Source: Cololabis saira
Taxonomy: Eukaryota; Chordata; Actinopteri; Beloniformes; Belonidae
Assembly (NCBI RefSeq): GCF_033807715.1
Contig: NC_084596.1
Span: 36,542,879-36,606,878, forward strand
Direction: 5' to 3'
Length of the DNA stretch: 64,000 bases
In this document: piece after piece, positions 15,865-26,877 of the stretch
How the letters are laid out: the number at the start of each line of letters is the position of its first letter
How positions within the stretch are numbered: the stretch's first letter is position 1
The notes under the pieces: generated by a model
Database searches by the model: none
The model's input: only the letters and a program-made list of their open reading frames with translations
Told to the model about the DNA's origin: nothing
Position numbers and translations under genes: made by a program

Positions 15865-18472
15865 CTCTAATCTGCTCTGATAGAAATACAGATGTGTCAA
15901 AGTCATGAAGGCTACTCTTAAATCAAGGTGGAGAGAAAAGAAGGGGGAGGCAAGGGTGGATAGATGGAGAGAAGGAAGAATTGAAGGTAAAGAGGAGGAA
16001 TTTTAGGGAACAAATACATAAAAAGAAAGATGGGACATCTGAACAAGTTCACAAATGAAACTTACACGAGATGAAAAAAAACCTTAACAGCCTCCTGTCT
16101 CCCGGCATAATTTATAGTTTTTTTCCGGACATAAATTACTCTCCGAATTCAAGCTGATATTAAAAGTGACCTGTAACGCAAGAATCCACACAGGCAACTG
16201 CACTAAAACACTCAGTTACTCATAGCAACCCAACTCCCCACTGATGATCAATAGGATCCATCTCAGCAGGAGATCAAGATGTGGCAACTAGTGCACAACT
16301 GCTGTCCTTCACCAGACCTGGAATCAGCAGGACTCTGATCAAAGCCGAGGCTACACATCGGTCCACGTAGACGTGTGCAGACACACTCCATCCTTTTCTG
16401 TTGGAACAAAACATTAAAACATATCATACACGAGGGGGGGAGTCTAATTTGTGACTGCGCTAATAAATCACATGGATATTACAAGAGCAGGGATTGAAAA
16501 AGAAGAGAGGAGAGACACTTTTTAATTATGACTTAAAGATCAAACTCAGAGCAGGTCTCAGGGGGACACGCATAATGAGTGCACATCCCTCTTTGTCTGG
16601 TGGAGCTCTGGGATGTTGATTCATTTAATTATTATCATTATTTGTGCTATTACAAACCTCAAGACACTAACTCCAGACTGTACTGCGTTTAGTGGATATG
16701 ATCAGCCTCGGAAAACTTCCAGTGAGTTCACATCCTATAAGGGAATATTCTTACAGTTTGAAAAATGAATGATCCCAAGTCACACATTTCCCCGATTATC
16801 ATAAGCCACCTTTTTATCAGTAATTTATTTGGAAAGGTTAATCTGTAAAGAAATGCAAGTTGTGTCTTTGGGGGGGTTTCATGTTACAGTCGTTCTGTAT
16901 TGCTAAAAATGTTAAACACCATTGTGTTTATCAAACTTCCGTTCGACCAAAATTCAAGAGGAAGAGCCTTTGTAAGGAAAAACTGGATGTGTTTAACAAC
17001 TTTGCCAAAGTGCATGGAGTTTAAGGAAGTCTGATGTATGGGCGTTTTTATTTCATTGGATGAAAATGAACTTTGAGCCATCAGGTGATGCTGCAAGAGA
17101 AGTGCAAAAATGATCATTGTGGTCATTTCAGACAGGCAGAAGTTGCAGAACACATTAAAGTTTTTTGTTTGTTTTGTTTTTTCCACAGATTTTATGGAAT
17201 ACCCCATTCCATAAAACTTGCATATCAGGAGCAAACATACAGTATATCTACTCTGCATAGTAGCTTAAATACATCAGGACATCTGGTGACCAGGGACCTA
17301 CATGCAAATATATTGAGAAATGCCACTGTATCTGTGATGGGTTTGTTAAGAAAATAGAAAAGATTTTAGTTCAACATCCAAAATTTACCATGCGGAAGCA
17401 GGAATGTGCAATTTTCAATTTCCTCTGAGCCATGTTTTCAGGTTCACTTTAGTTGACTGCTTTGCATCGCAGAAAATGGAGTGTACCTAAAACATAAGTT
17501 GCATTTCTGGAGCAGACAGCTGCCACTAATTCTGTTTTCATCTGTAACGATGATTCCACACACACCGTTTGATACACAGTATTTTTTATATTTTAAATGT
17601 TTCCCCGAAATTCAATTAGTAAATAAATGAAAAATACAACCACACTTCATACACAGACAGGAACTACATCAGGATTCTTTTCTTTTTCATTCCTTTCCCT
17701 TAATTCTCTTCTACTTCAGACCTCTGTTCTCCCTCCCTCCGCTCCCACCATTCCTTTTGTTCTGTGCTCTCCTATTTATCATGGTGTGAAGGTTGAAAGA
17801 GATATTATTATGGGGTGCCGGGCTGGAGAGAGGAGACAGGGGTAGCCACACGGATCGTGTGGGGAGAACGCAGGGCTAATGACGGGAGGACAGGCTTGGC
17901 CAGTGGCCTGTGGTACCCGCTGGATGTGATAGATGGAGAGCGGAGGAAAACAGGAGGGGAAGTGAGGGAGGCGGAGGGCGGGGAGTCCTTTTCTAGGCCT
18001 GCACATGTATTTTATCTTATTGTTTATAGGAAGTGACTTGCTATCATTTACACATGTAAGGTGGAAGAAGAAAAGTCTAGAAGAAATACTGCAGAGGTTG
18101 CAATGCTACAGATGTGAGGTGGAAGTTTTTATAGAATGTAAATAACATTAACCCCATCTTCATTTCATGCCTTTAAACTTTATTTTATGAAATTACAGTA
18201 TTCATAAACAGCTGGTGTTGCACTGTTCTTACATTGATCAGTATACTAGATCTGCCTCACAGATCAAATTTGTACATCTAGGCATCGTTTCTGCAATGTA
18301 TAGTTTCCAACCCTTCACGAGTTTCCAACCCTGCTCAAAGAGAACATTGATACTGGAAAACCCCAGATTGTTAGGGATGCATGTGTAGGTCCCAAAAGCA
18401 GGAGGTCAGTGATAGTACTGAGCTTTATGGAAATAAAAATGCTGAACACTGCAGTATATACAGTATGTTACG
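15862..18472. other. Apparently unique non-coding DNA
   Basis: No gene found. Frames of 94 and 124 codons overlap on opposite strands at 16884-17357 but show no recognisable domain, and their codon content follows local base composition. A purine-rich stretch lies at 15920-16080. Confidence 0.5.
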
Positions 18473-18645
18473 GTTAATGTAGAAAAACGGCTATTTTGCA
18501 AAATAGCCGGCTAATGTGCAAAATAACCGGCAGGGCGGTGAATGTGTAAAATAGCCGGCTAAACAGTGAATGTGTAAATTAGCCAGCTAATGTGCAAAAT
18601 AACCGTCAGGGCGGCTAATGTAGAAAAATGGCTATTTTGCAAAGT
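18473..18645. repeat. Degenerate tandem repeat with perfect palindrome
   Basis: A unit built from GAAAAACGGCTATTTTGCA, TAGCCGGCTAATGTGCAAAA and ACCGGCAGGGCGG recurs in imperfect tandem. The unit start reappears at about 18618-18645. Inside lies a perfect 22-bp palindrome at 18488-18509 centred on TTGCAA. It does not match any element family I know. Confidence 0.7.
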
Positions 18646-18845
18646 ACATACATTTTTAAGCTCATGGTGCGCGGACATCACATTTTTAATAATCTCTCCA
18701 GTCTCGATGCTCCGGTCAGCTCGAGACAATTGTCTACATACTCACCAAATGAGCAACATCCTTTTATGGAGGCTTATGAAGGAGCGACAAAGGGCATGGC
18801 AACAATAGTGGATCCCCTGAATGTGTAAATAACCACTACACTTAA

Positions 18846-19204
18846 AGGAGCATGAGGCAGGATTGAGGCAGGATTTATGAAAAAAATGTGTATACGTTTT
18901 AAGTTTTCTAGTAATAATGTCAGATGAAGTGTTCCAAACCAAAACGAATGAGCCCTCTAGCGTATCTCTCCGTTGCCTTGAACAGGCTGTGTGCTGCAAA
19001 ATGTGCTGCAAATTTTGACCGGAATTTTCCGTGCTGTCCTGCAGATGTGACGTCATATGACGCTGCATGCGCGTTCTCCCCGTTCTCCCCGTTCTCCCCG
19101 TTCTCCCGTGCCGGCTTCGCTGTTGGCTGCAGTACCCCCGACGGCCGTCGTGGAGAAGGGTGGCGCTAATGAGTCTCATTTCTTAAAAGGAGCCTCATGC
19201 TCCT
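18846..19204. mobile_element. TTAA-type nonautonomous DNA transposon A
   Basis: A 359-bp element with inverted ends AGGAGCATGAGGC, exact over 13 bases at both termini, flanked by TTAA at 18842-18845 and 19205-19208. TTAA duplications are diagnostic of piggyBac and Kolobok. Termini beginning AG rather than CC favour Kolobok; that is inferred. It has no transposase. It contains a 9-bp GTTCTCCCC repeat (about four copies) at 19072-19108. The right-hand TTAA is shared with the next element. Confidence 0.8.
19072..19108. repeat. 9-bp (GTTCTCCCC)4 minisatellite
   Basis: Four near-perfect tandem copies inside TTAA-type element A. They read as Arg-Ser-Pro or Phe-Ser-Pro repeats in open frames, which are not genes. 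Confidence 0.85.
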
Positions 19205-19208
19205 TTAA

Positions 19209-20416
19209 AGCAGCACAATGTAACTTTCAGCTTTTGTTGAGTTTGGCGGCTCCTTTAGACAAAAGCGGTAGTGCTTTACCAGAAAGAACACTACATTTCC
19301 CATGAGCACCAGCGCGTACTGCCGGAAAACTCCTGTCCCAAGTGAACAGATGGAATGCAAAAAAAAAAGATGTTAAACTGCTGGAAAGGAACTGGAATTT
19401 ACCGGGATACCTTAAACAAGGAAGCCAGGGAGCGGTATATGGAGAAAATAATGATTATTAACGGTTTGGATCCATATGAAATCCCTACTTAAGAGTGGAG
19501 CCCCACTCTTTAGTAAGGACTTACTGCCGCAGTTCTGCACAACCCACGTCTTAGGCTACCTTGTTTAGGAGTGTTTGGCAGCTGCTTTGGTAAATGTTTG
19601 ACTCGCCATGTGTTTCAATAAATTAGTATAATAGTACAACATACAGGACATGTTTTGTATTACTCTTACTTTTCTTTTCTTTTTTTTGACTGCTATATTA
19701 TGCTGAAGAGGCTCCGAGGCGTGAGCAATATTTTTGTTTTCCTCGTGAGATTATTTTTTTCCTCTGCAGCTACAAATAGAGTTAATATTTTTTCCTCAAC
19801 AAACTAGTTTTATCTGAAGATTGGGGTTAATCGCACCGCAGAGAGCTGGCCAGCAACTGCGTTTAGCTGGAGAAGTGGGGAATAAACCCCGTGTTTTGAT
19901 CCGACCCGGTCTGTGTGAGTGTTTGTTTGTGGTTTACTGTGGAAGGTTATGTTTGGTTGTTACAGCCGCGATCCAACCGAGCCGACGACTCTTTGTTATC
20001 TCAGGTACTCGGCCTCCGTGGTTCTTCCTCCAAGCAGGAAAGCGGTGAAAAGTTAAACCATTAGCGATCTTTTCCCCACGTCTGTTGTGTGGAGCTGCTG
20101 CAGCCACAACACAGCAACGGGTTACCAGCTTCTGCGGAGCTCTGAGCTCCACGCCCCGCCCATTTTCGTCTCGAATACGAATCGGGAAGGAGGGGGAAGT
20201 GACGTATGCCGTAAAGCAGTCTAAGCCGTAAAATGTGTAGTTTTTTAGTGTGGCAGGGTTCCTACCATGCTCCTCAAAGTTACATAGTGCCAGTGAAGGC
20301 GATACAGACCCCCTCAGACCATGACAGAGGTGTCATTAAACCTGTTGTAAGTTGATGTAGCATCACAATGACTCTGGAAATATTATATTAAGGTGGAAAA
20401 GTTACATAATGCTGCT
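19209..20416. mobile_element. TTAA-type nonautonomous DNA transposon B
   Basis: A 1,208-bp element. The left end is AGCAGCACAATGTAACTTTC and the right end, reversed, is AGCAGCATTATGTAACTTTT. It is flanked by TTAA at 19205-19208 (shared with element A) and 20417-20420. The interior has CpG-containing blocks (GCGCGTACTGCCGG, TACGAATCGGGAAGG) and frames up to 75 codons with no transposase motif, so it is a nonautonomous copy. Kolobok is the likelier superfamily, inferred from TTAA and the AG-starting termini. Confidence 0.82.
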
Positions 20417-20785
20417 TTAAAGGAAAACGTTATAATCATATCATTCAAGGATTTACCTGACATTTGCTCAGATTAACAACTTTAAACTTATAAATGAAAA
20501 GTGGAAGTCTATGATGTAATGTGTGAATCTGACAGCGGATTAATGCATGTCACTTTTCACCTCGGTTATTTTGTGTCCTGGACAAAGTGTGTAGAGCAGG
20601 CGCCCTTTCGCTTTTTCCTGCGTGTTTTCCCCCCTCTCTCTCTATACCCATCTCCTGTCCACTTACCTTACTACCATTAAAAAAAAAAAAAAAGAAATTC
20701 ATGTTACCCTTTTTTGTTAGGACTTGATCAAGACTTGAACAGATCAAGATTAAATATAAGAACATTTTGCAGACTGGAAAAATAT
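20417..20785. other. Non-coding DNA with an A run
   Basis: No gene. A run of about 15 A lies at 20679-20693. Confidence 0.55.
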
Positions 20786-20822
20786 TGACTACAATGTACA
20801 CATGACTTGTACATTGTAGTCA
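20786..20822. other. Perfect hairpin, 15-bp stem, 7-nt loop
   Basis: The left arm TGACTACAATGTACA (20786-20800) is exactly complementary to TGTACATTGTAGTCA (20808-20822) around the loop CATGACT. A partial third copy follows directly (CATTGTAGTCTTGTACATTG), as expected of a local template-switch event. No RNA family is recognised. Confidence 0.8.
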
Positions 20823-20898
20823 TTGTAGTCTTGTACATTGGCCCACCATCCCCAGAAGTCGTGCCAGCAGAAGAGCTCGCCCTTGATATAAATAAAGA

Positions 20899-21050
20899 GA
20901 GGCCTGTTTTAGAGGGGATATCTCTCTCTTCCTCCAGTTCTCTCTGGCTTTTTCTTCCTCCTGTAATATTTCATACTCTCCTCTACTCCTGTTCCATATC
21001 TATATCTATCTGGGTGCTGTTACTTAAGAAGTCATCTATCTCTTCTGACC
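20899..21050 (-). repeat. Repeat with coding-like peptide EEIDDFLSNSTQID, copy 1
   Basis: This block is clearly related to 27948-28105. They share CTGTAATATTTCAT, then ATCTATCTGGGTGCTGTTAC and TTAAGAAGTCATCTATCTC. Read on the minus strand, both encode EEIDDFLSNSTQID in frame. Here the frame closes soon after (IDMEQE, then stop). The shared peptide suggests a fragment of an unidentified mobile or retrocopied coding sequence. I do not recognise the family. Confidence 0.6.
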
Positions 21051-21160
21051 CCCTTCATACAGGGTACATCATTCCACTACTAAATATGCAACATAATCAC
21101 ACATTTCTTTAGTGGTATAGGACTAACTGGCTTACATTAATCCAGGGAGTATTATTCAAA

Positions 21161-21610
21161 GGCGCAGCTGCTAGTACAGCCGCCGCGTAGCTAGAAGGTC
21201 TTGGGTTCAATTCTCGCCGAGGACGCTGTGGGTGTTGAGGGCGTCTTTACTTGCCCATGTCATCGGCACTGGGTGGGGTTGGTGAAAGGGCCTTTCTGTG
21301 TGGAGTTTGCATGTTCTCCCCGTGTTCCCTTGGTAACTAATGTGAGCTACCCTCACAAAAACATGCACACAGTCCTGGGCTATACATGCCCCCTCTGGCC
21401 AGCCGGGGACCAGATGGGGTGGGGAGGATCCGGCCGGAATAACGTGATCCTTCCACGCGCTATGTTCGGCCAGAGAAACCCCACCCTGTCTGATGAAAAA
21501 AGGAGGAGGCTTGAGCTCAGTGTAGGGCCTCCTGGGGTTGACAGAGGGAGAGCAATGCCCAGGACTGACCTGGGTAGGAGCACTGGGTGATAAATTGGGA
21601 TAAAAATATA
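21161..21610 (+). mobile_element. tRNA-headed SINE-like retroposon
   Basis: The head GGCGCAGCTGCTAG resembles a pol III A box region, and GGTCTTGGGTTCAATTCTCG holds a B box match. The body 'GGGCCTTTCTGTGTGGAGTT' and 'GCATGTTCTCCCCGTGT' is the motif known from dispersed teleost SINE-like elements. The 3' side loses the usual sequence after about 21350 and ends in an AT-rich tail. No target duplication is resolved. Frames of up to 145 codons across it are not genes. Confidence 0.65.
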
Positions 21611-21689
21611 TTTTTAAATCAGTGAAAGTTATGAAGTTGCACATATATTCATATATGTATCCGCTATCCTGGTTTTGTGAAACAGCCCT

Positions 21690-21830
21690 CTGGTTCTGTT
21701 TAGTTTTGGCTTTATGTTTGTACTCTTTTGTATCCCGCTCAGCAGCGCTTTTAGTTAAATAAAATACTTTTGTTTTGGAACTTATGCTGCCCCAGTCTCC
21801 TGCACTTGAGTGTCTATCCCATCTTAGACA
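21690..21830 (+). repeat. Old interspersed repeat 3' end, copy 1
   Basis: The series TTTAGTT..TTTGTACTC..GCTTTTAGTTAAATAAAATAC..TTGGAACT..CTCCTGCACTTG parallels 47205-47385 (TAAGTAAATAAATCAC..GGGAACTCCTGCCTCCTTG). Both resemble the AATAAA-bearing 3' end of a dispersed teleost repeat that ends near a CCGTGACA motif. It is strongly diverged. Confidence 0.35.
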
Positions 21831-22595
21831 TGTTATGTTTAAACTTTTTGACGAATCAGTGTGTCAGATCCAGCCTAGACAACAATCAGCAAAGGGTCCT
21901 CTAGAGGTTTGGTTCCCTCATACTATTTACTTTATATACAAATACATGTACATACAGCTCCAACTGCTTTTATATTTCATGACACTGCTATGCTTGATTT
22001 ATTTGAAACAACAAAAATACCGACTGAACTCCTGTTCCAGGATGCAGTACATACTGTATACTGCATAGTATACAGATGACATACAGTAGAATGCAGTTCT
22101 GAGAACAACCAGTGTATACTCACATAAACTCATGACCAACTTAAGATTGCAGGTGACCACATCAAGAAAGAAAAAGTCCTATCAAGGAAAGTGCACGTTA
22201 AAATAAGTTAAACGCTGGTTCTATTATCAATTAAGGGTCATACAGTGTGTCACTGTACAAACTGTTGAGCACTGTGTGATGGAAGTTTTTCTTTGAATAG
22301 AACTAAAAAACACTTTGGTTTGTTTTCATACTGTAGGTTTTATTTTCATTTTACTGGTATTTTATATATACTGTAGCACTTCGTGACTGGTGTCTCTGAA
22401 AGCTGCTCTGTAAATGTTACTTACTTATTGAAAAAAATTACACAACTTATATGAATAATGAAAAGCAACCTCAGAGTCCTTCAGCATAACTTCAAATGAT
22501 CAGACAGTTGAATCTTGGACGCAGTTAACTGTGCCATCAGGAAAATGACCTCCTTCACAGAGAATGAAGACTAACTTTAATCTCAATTCTGCCAG
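21831..22595. other. Non-coding DNA, possible old LINE tail
   Basis: No gene. At 22360-22425, 'CTCTGAAAGCTGCTCTGTAA' loosely resembles the 'GAAAAGCGCTCTATAAAT' type tail of CR1/L2-like teleost LINEs. I cannot support more than that. Confidence 0.35.
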
Positions 22596-22802
22596 GATTG
22601 GTCATAAAATTGGTCAATATTTGATAGTCCCTATTTTCTGGCATAACTTTTGAATGGTTTGACATAAAGAGTTGTGGCTGGTGTCATCCGCTAAATGTCC
22701 AGGCCTGAAGACATCTACATGCAAGTCATACAAGCTTCCACTGCAGCACGCCTAAACGTGCACAAGAGTGCGAGGGCCCGTTCATCGCTGCTTGCAACAT
22801 TA
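22596..22802 (+). mobile_element. GGGCCC-family element, 3' fragment
   Basis: This matches the 3' part of the 37855-38692 element. It contains GGTCAATATTTGATAGTCCC, CTGGCATAACTTTTGAATGG, TTTGACATAAAGAGTTGTGG and the end GAGGGCCCGTTCATCGCTGC + TTGCAACATTA. It ends at TTA followed by ATT, like the other two copies. The 5' end and most of the body are absent. It has no coding capacity. Confidence 0.8.
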
Positions 22803-24610
22803 ATTTCTATTGTAGTTTTATTTAAGTTGAGTATATTTTTGTATGGCTGGTACACCACTTTGGTCAACTGAGATTGTTTAATATGCATTAAAAGAAATAC
22901 TGTATGCTTTGACATGACAATGATTGAAATACTTGGTGCCAATCCTTTTTCACATTTACAAAGATATGCAAGATATTGCAGTCATTTTGTATCCATGAAG
23001 AATCCATGCAAAATTGAGCCAAGAATTGCTTCGCTTCATTACTCTCATCATTTTAGTTTCTGCAGCATACTTCTCTGAAGTTTTTTAATGTTAATATTTC
23101 CAATTATGTGTAAATAAGTGTTTACAAAATCCTTGCAATGTTAATGTTTAGCTCTTCCTCTCTTTATATAATAACAACCCTAAAATAATGAAATAAGTGT
23201 TTTTTGTTATCTGTTTTGCATGGGCTTGTTTTGTGCAATTATATGCTTTCTGCATATTTACATAATGCTTCTAACAACCATATTAGGCCACTTCGATTCG
23301 TGCTGCTACTTCTGTTATTGGCACCGCAGAAAAGAAAAAATTAATTGCAATAATTATCCACGGAGAGTAATGATCATAAAGATTTGATCAAAATATTATC
23401 TCCGGCTTCCTCTGAAACAACAGAGGATTCCTTAATTGTTCAGAAAAACAGCATTCATATTTATTTATGTTTTGAAAAATATAACAAGACAAAATGTATC
23501 AAGTTTGACACTGGTTTAATCTCACCTTCTATACTTTGTAAATAAAAAATATATTACCTCTCCCTGTAGTCACACACACAAGTGCCGCCTTGTCTAGAAA
23601 CAATATAACAAAGGCAGCAGATGAATATAAAGGCTTGATATCAGACTATTCATCACTAGATGATTACCGGGTGACAGCAGTAATTGAAAAACACTTATTG
23701 GAGTGGTTGGGGAGGAGGGCTGTTAAGTCCTATCAGACAAAATAACCCTCAGAGGGTAAGAGCCGTCTAAAGGCAATGATAAATGAAGATATTTTGAAAT
23801 GCAACCTTCAGGTTTGTCTTTTTTTTGTCCATCTCTTTCTTTCTTGTAGGTTTGATTTCGTTTTTGACAACATTCATTTAAACATTCTTGGAAATATTGT
23901 TGTTCCTGGAGCACACACTGCAATTTGTCCTCGATATTGTAAATATCTGACTGAAAATGTTTAATGGTGTGTCACAAAATAAAGATGACATGTCGTAATT
24001 TCCGTTGATTTAGCTGGATTCCAGCTGGGATTGAAATTTGGTCAAAAACATATCAGCTGGATAAAAAATGAATAACAGAATTTTAAATGGTGGAAACTTT
24101 ACAGTCCAGAATAAAAATGTTTTTCAATAAATACAATTACTGTATAGTATTGATTATGAAAAAACTGAATTATCCGAACTACGGTATCTGGAACCTTTTT
24201 AGTGGAGAGGAAATATAAAGTTTGTGAATATGCAAATATGTAATAGGCAACAATAATGATTAAGGGCAGGATTTACGAAGCCTTGAAAATGAAGGAGCGC
24301 TAGTAGTCCAGACAAACACAGATGGGGGTGTAACTCGGCACATGCTGCATACCGGTACAGATGTTTTCATTGGTTTATGATAAAACCATAGCAGCAACTA
24401 TACTCAGGCATTCACGTGACTGCTGTGACTGGCTTCTGCAGCACTGGGCCTTAGCATTATAGGATGCAATAAGTGAGCTACACTAGTCAGTTGCATAGTG
24501 GTATTTTTTTCCAGAAGTAGTACATCATACGTGTATTTTTTTTTTTTGTATAAGGATTTTACATAATTATGTAACAGATAGTGATATTCATTTTTGCGTA
24601 GTTGCATGGA
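22803..24610. other. Apparently unique non-coding DNA
   Basis: No gene. The stretch around 23280-23440 (many ATTA/TAAT and TGATCA-like words, little simple repeat) could be regulatory, but nothing in it is decisive. Confidence 0.5.
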
Positions 24611-24639
24611 TACATACTAATGCTCATCTTCTTCTGCTT

Positions 24640-25254
24640 TATCCGTTCCCGGGTCGCGGGGGGCAACAGCCTCAGCAGAGATGCCCAGACTTCCTTCACC
24701 CCAGACACTTCCTCCAGCTCTTCCGAGGGGAGTCCGAGGCGTTCCCAGGCCAGCCGAGAGACATAGTCTCTCCAGCGTGTCCTGGGTCTTCCCCGGGGTC
24801 TCCTCCCGGAGGGACATGCCTGGAACACCTCCCTAGGGAGGAGGGACATGCCTGGAACACCTCCATAGGGAGGAGGGACATGCCTGGAACACCTCCCTAG
24901 GGAGGCGTCCAGGAGGATCCGGTACAGATGCCCAAGCCACCTCAGCTGACTCCTCTCAATGTGAAGGAGCAGCGGCTCGACTCCGAGCTCCTCCCGGGTG
25001 ACCGAACTCCTCACCCTATCTCTAAGGGAGCGTCCTGCCACCCTGCGGAGGAAACTCATCTCGGCCGCTTGTATCCGCAATCTTGTCCTTTCGGTCACTA
25101 CCCAAAGTTCATGACCATAGGTGAGGGTAGGTGCGTAGATTGACCGGTAAATCGAGAGCTTCGCCTTTCGACTCAGCTCCTTCTTCACCACGACGGTCCG
25201 GTACATCGACCGCATAACTGCGGACGCTGCACCGATCCGTCTGTCAATCTTCAT
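24640..25254 (-). pseudogene. C-terminal part of Rex3-like LINE protein
   Basis: This continues the RT protein after the frameshift: KIDRRIGAASAVMR, ELSRKAKLSIYRSIY, PTLTYGHELWVVTERTR, GVEPLLLHIERSQLRWLGHL, then RRPRGRPRTRWRDYVSRLAW and EVWASLLRLLPP. A 32-bp unit (GGGACATGCCTGGAACACCT...) occurs three times at 24811-24905. The two extra units add 64 bases, and together with a neighbouring small indel they bring the frame back for the RPRGRPRTRWRD segment. The last residues run past the element into host DNA. Confidence 0.88.
24806..24905. repeat. 32-bp tandem triplication inside the LINE
   Basis: Three copies of a 32-bp unit, with GGGACATGCCTGG at 24811, 24843 and 24875. Intact relatives of the element, as I know them, have one copy at this point, so this is a local expansion. 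Confidence 0.9.
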
Positions 25255-25746
25255 TGTTCATCTTCATTGTCAATCATTGTTCCCTCACTCTTGAACAATA
25301 TCCCGAGATACTTGAACTCCTCCACCTGAGGCAGGATTTCTCCACCCACCCGGAGAAGGCATGCCACCCTTTCCCGGTGGAGAACCATGGCCTCGGTCTC
25401 GGAGGTGCTGATTCTCATCCCTGCCGCGTCACACTCGGCCTCAAACCGCCCCAGCACATGCTGAAGGTCCCGGTCCGATGAAGCCAACAGGACAACATCA
25501 TCCGCACAAAGCAGAGATGAAATCCTGAGGTTCCCAAACCGGATCCCCTCTACGCTACGCCTAGAAATCCTGTCCATAAAAATTATGAACAGGACCGGTG
25601 ACAAAGGGCAGCCCTGCCGGAGTCCAACGTGCACTGGGAACAAGTCTGACTTACTGCCGGCAATGCGAACCAGACTCCTGCTTCGATCATACAGAGACCG
25701 GACAGCCCTTAATAGAGGGCCCCGGACTCCATAAGCACTCAGCGCC
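25251..25746 (-). pseudogene. Reverse transcriptase fragment of the Rex3-like LINE (palm)
   Basis: The frame is open from the truncation point (ALSAYGVRGPLLRAVRSLYD) to a stop at 25251. Motifs in order: VGLRQGCPLSPVLFIIFMDR (RT motif B region), SSLLCADDVVLLASSDRDLQ (catalytic ADD box, with Cys where Phe or Tyr is usual), then MRISTSETEAMVL and GGEILPQVEEFKYLGILF. The frame ends in DNEDEQ at a small CTTCATTGTTCATCTTCATTG-like duplication that shifts the frame relative to the next part. The protein lacks its endonuclease and N-terminal RT, so it cannot be active. Confidence 0.9.
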
Positions 25747-25758
25747 TACATACTAATG

Positions 25759-25893
25759 ATAATAACAAATCTGGCAAAAAGATTGCTTTCCTTTTGCCTA
25801 AGTGAATTTTGAGAAAGTAGCTTACAAACATAAAAATGTGATTATTTATTTGTTAATTTTTGAAAACAGGTGAAATGGTGGGTCATTTCGAAT
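25759..25893. other. Short unique spacer
   Basis: AT-rich DNA between the Rex3-like and pogo-type insertions, with nothing recognisable. Confidence 0.5.
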
Positions 25894-25920
25894 TACCGTA
25901 TTTTCGCGACCATAAGGCGC

Positions 25921-25951
<31 letters not shown>

Positions 25952-26355
25952 GTGCCGGGCGCCTTATGAAACAGTGCGCCGTGTCTATTACCTGAATTAC
26001 GGTAATGTAAGGCCGGCCACCATGAGAAAGGTAAAAAGAGGGGACGGGTGAAGCCCCCGTGAGTTACGACGTGAATGAGACTCCACTGAGCTGTTTAATG
26101 CGAAACAGATGATGAAGACTTTTAAGGATTTGCTTGATGTGTAAAGTGAAATAAAATACAATCAAACTAAGTTTTGCTCCGCTATATTTTTAAATAAGCA
26201 CACTTGTGTGTGTGTGTTCTGCAGCGCGCGTGTTTTGCATGTCGGGAACCGAGGAAGCACCTGCCGTGGGTTTGCGGCTCTGATCGCCGCCTCCCCGGGG
26301 GCAGATCCGGCTGAAATGCCGGTGCTCTTTCCCCGGGAGCCCCTACTACCAGTCC

Positions 26356-26829
26356 ATGTGGGCTCCTCCGGTCCCGGCCGGTCGGAACCGTCCACATTCC
26401 CCGGTTAAAGCCGCGGCTGCAGCAGTGATGCGCGCTGCTGCAGCCGACTTCCTGGTTCCCAAAGCGGGGTCCGATGACCTGGTTCCCGGCCGATTTGCGA
26501 GCAGAGATTTCTGGGGTCTGCCCCAGGTCAGATCAGCTTCACACTCCGAGATTTGCAGCCAAATCTGTCGGTTACAAACCCGGTACCGGATCCCGACATG
26601 CGCGTGTGTATATTCGCGGCACGAAACACACACATTCTCGTTTATGTTGCGCTTGACTGGCGCAGCTGATGGACAGAAACCTATGGTGATTTTTAAAAGA
26701 AAAACTTTGCATAAGACGTTTCCAGCCGGAGTCATTATAAGGGCGAATGAAAAGGGGTGGCTGGATGAAGGGATGATGATCAAGAAGCTGAGACAGGTCT
26801 GGAAATTCGGACTGGCGCAGCTGAATTAA
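26356..26829 (+). pseudogene. Chimeric 157-codon frame with transposase fragment
   Basis: This is an open frame inside pogo copy 1. About the first 100 residues match nothing I recognise and cross a GC-rich CGGCTGCAGCAG/CTGCTGCAGCCG hairpin (26414-26446). The last 55 or so are pogo-type transposase: DGQKPMVIFKRKTLHK, TFPAGVIIRANEKGWLDEGMM, then a jump to FGLAQLN near the C terminus. The catalytic Asp motifs of the family (NMDETP, LLxxDxxxxH, QPLD) are absent. It is probably a by-product of rearrangement, though the frame is unusually long. Confidence 0.6.
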
Positions 26830-26877
26830 CGGAGCTCCTGTCGCATACAACCCCCGGTACCGGCTCCCCGACAGCGC

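Larger units (their letters stand above)
24623..25746 (-). mobile_element. Rex3-like (RTE-type) LINE, 5'-truncated, 12-bp TSD
   Basis: A complete truncated insertion. TACATACTAATG is duplicated exactly at 24611-24622 and 25747-25758. Read on the minus strand it opens inside the reverse transcriptase and runs to the C-terminal end. Its short 3' end, CGGATAAAGCAGAAGAAGATGAG, carries the GATG-type tail known for Rex3. Truncation at the 5' end, a GATG tail and a 12-bp duplication are the hallmarks of target-primed reverse transcription. The clade name rests on remembered sequence features. Confidence 0.88.

Noticed and set aside
16884..17357. Overlapping 124-codon (minus) and 94-codon (plus) frames
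   Set aside because: There is no recognisable motif and the codon content follows base composition. I could not connect it to a known transposase.
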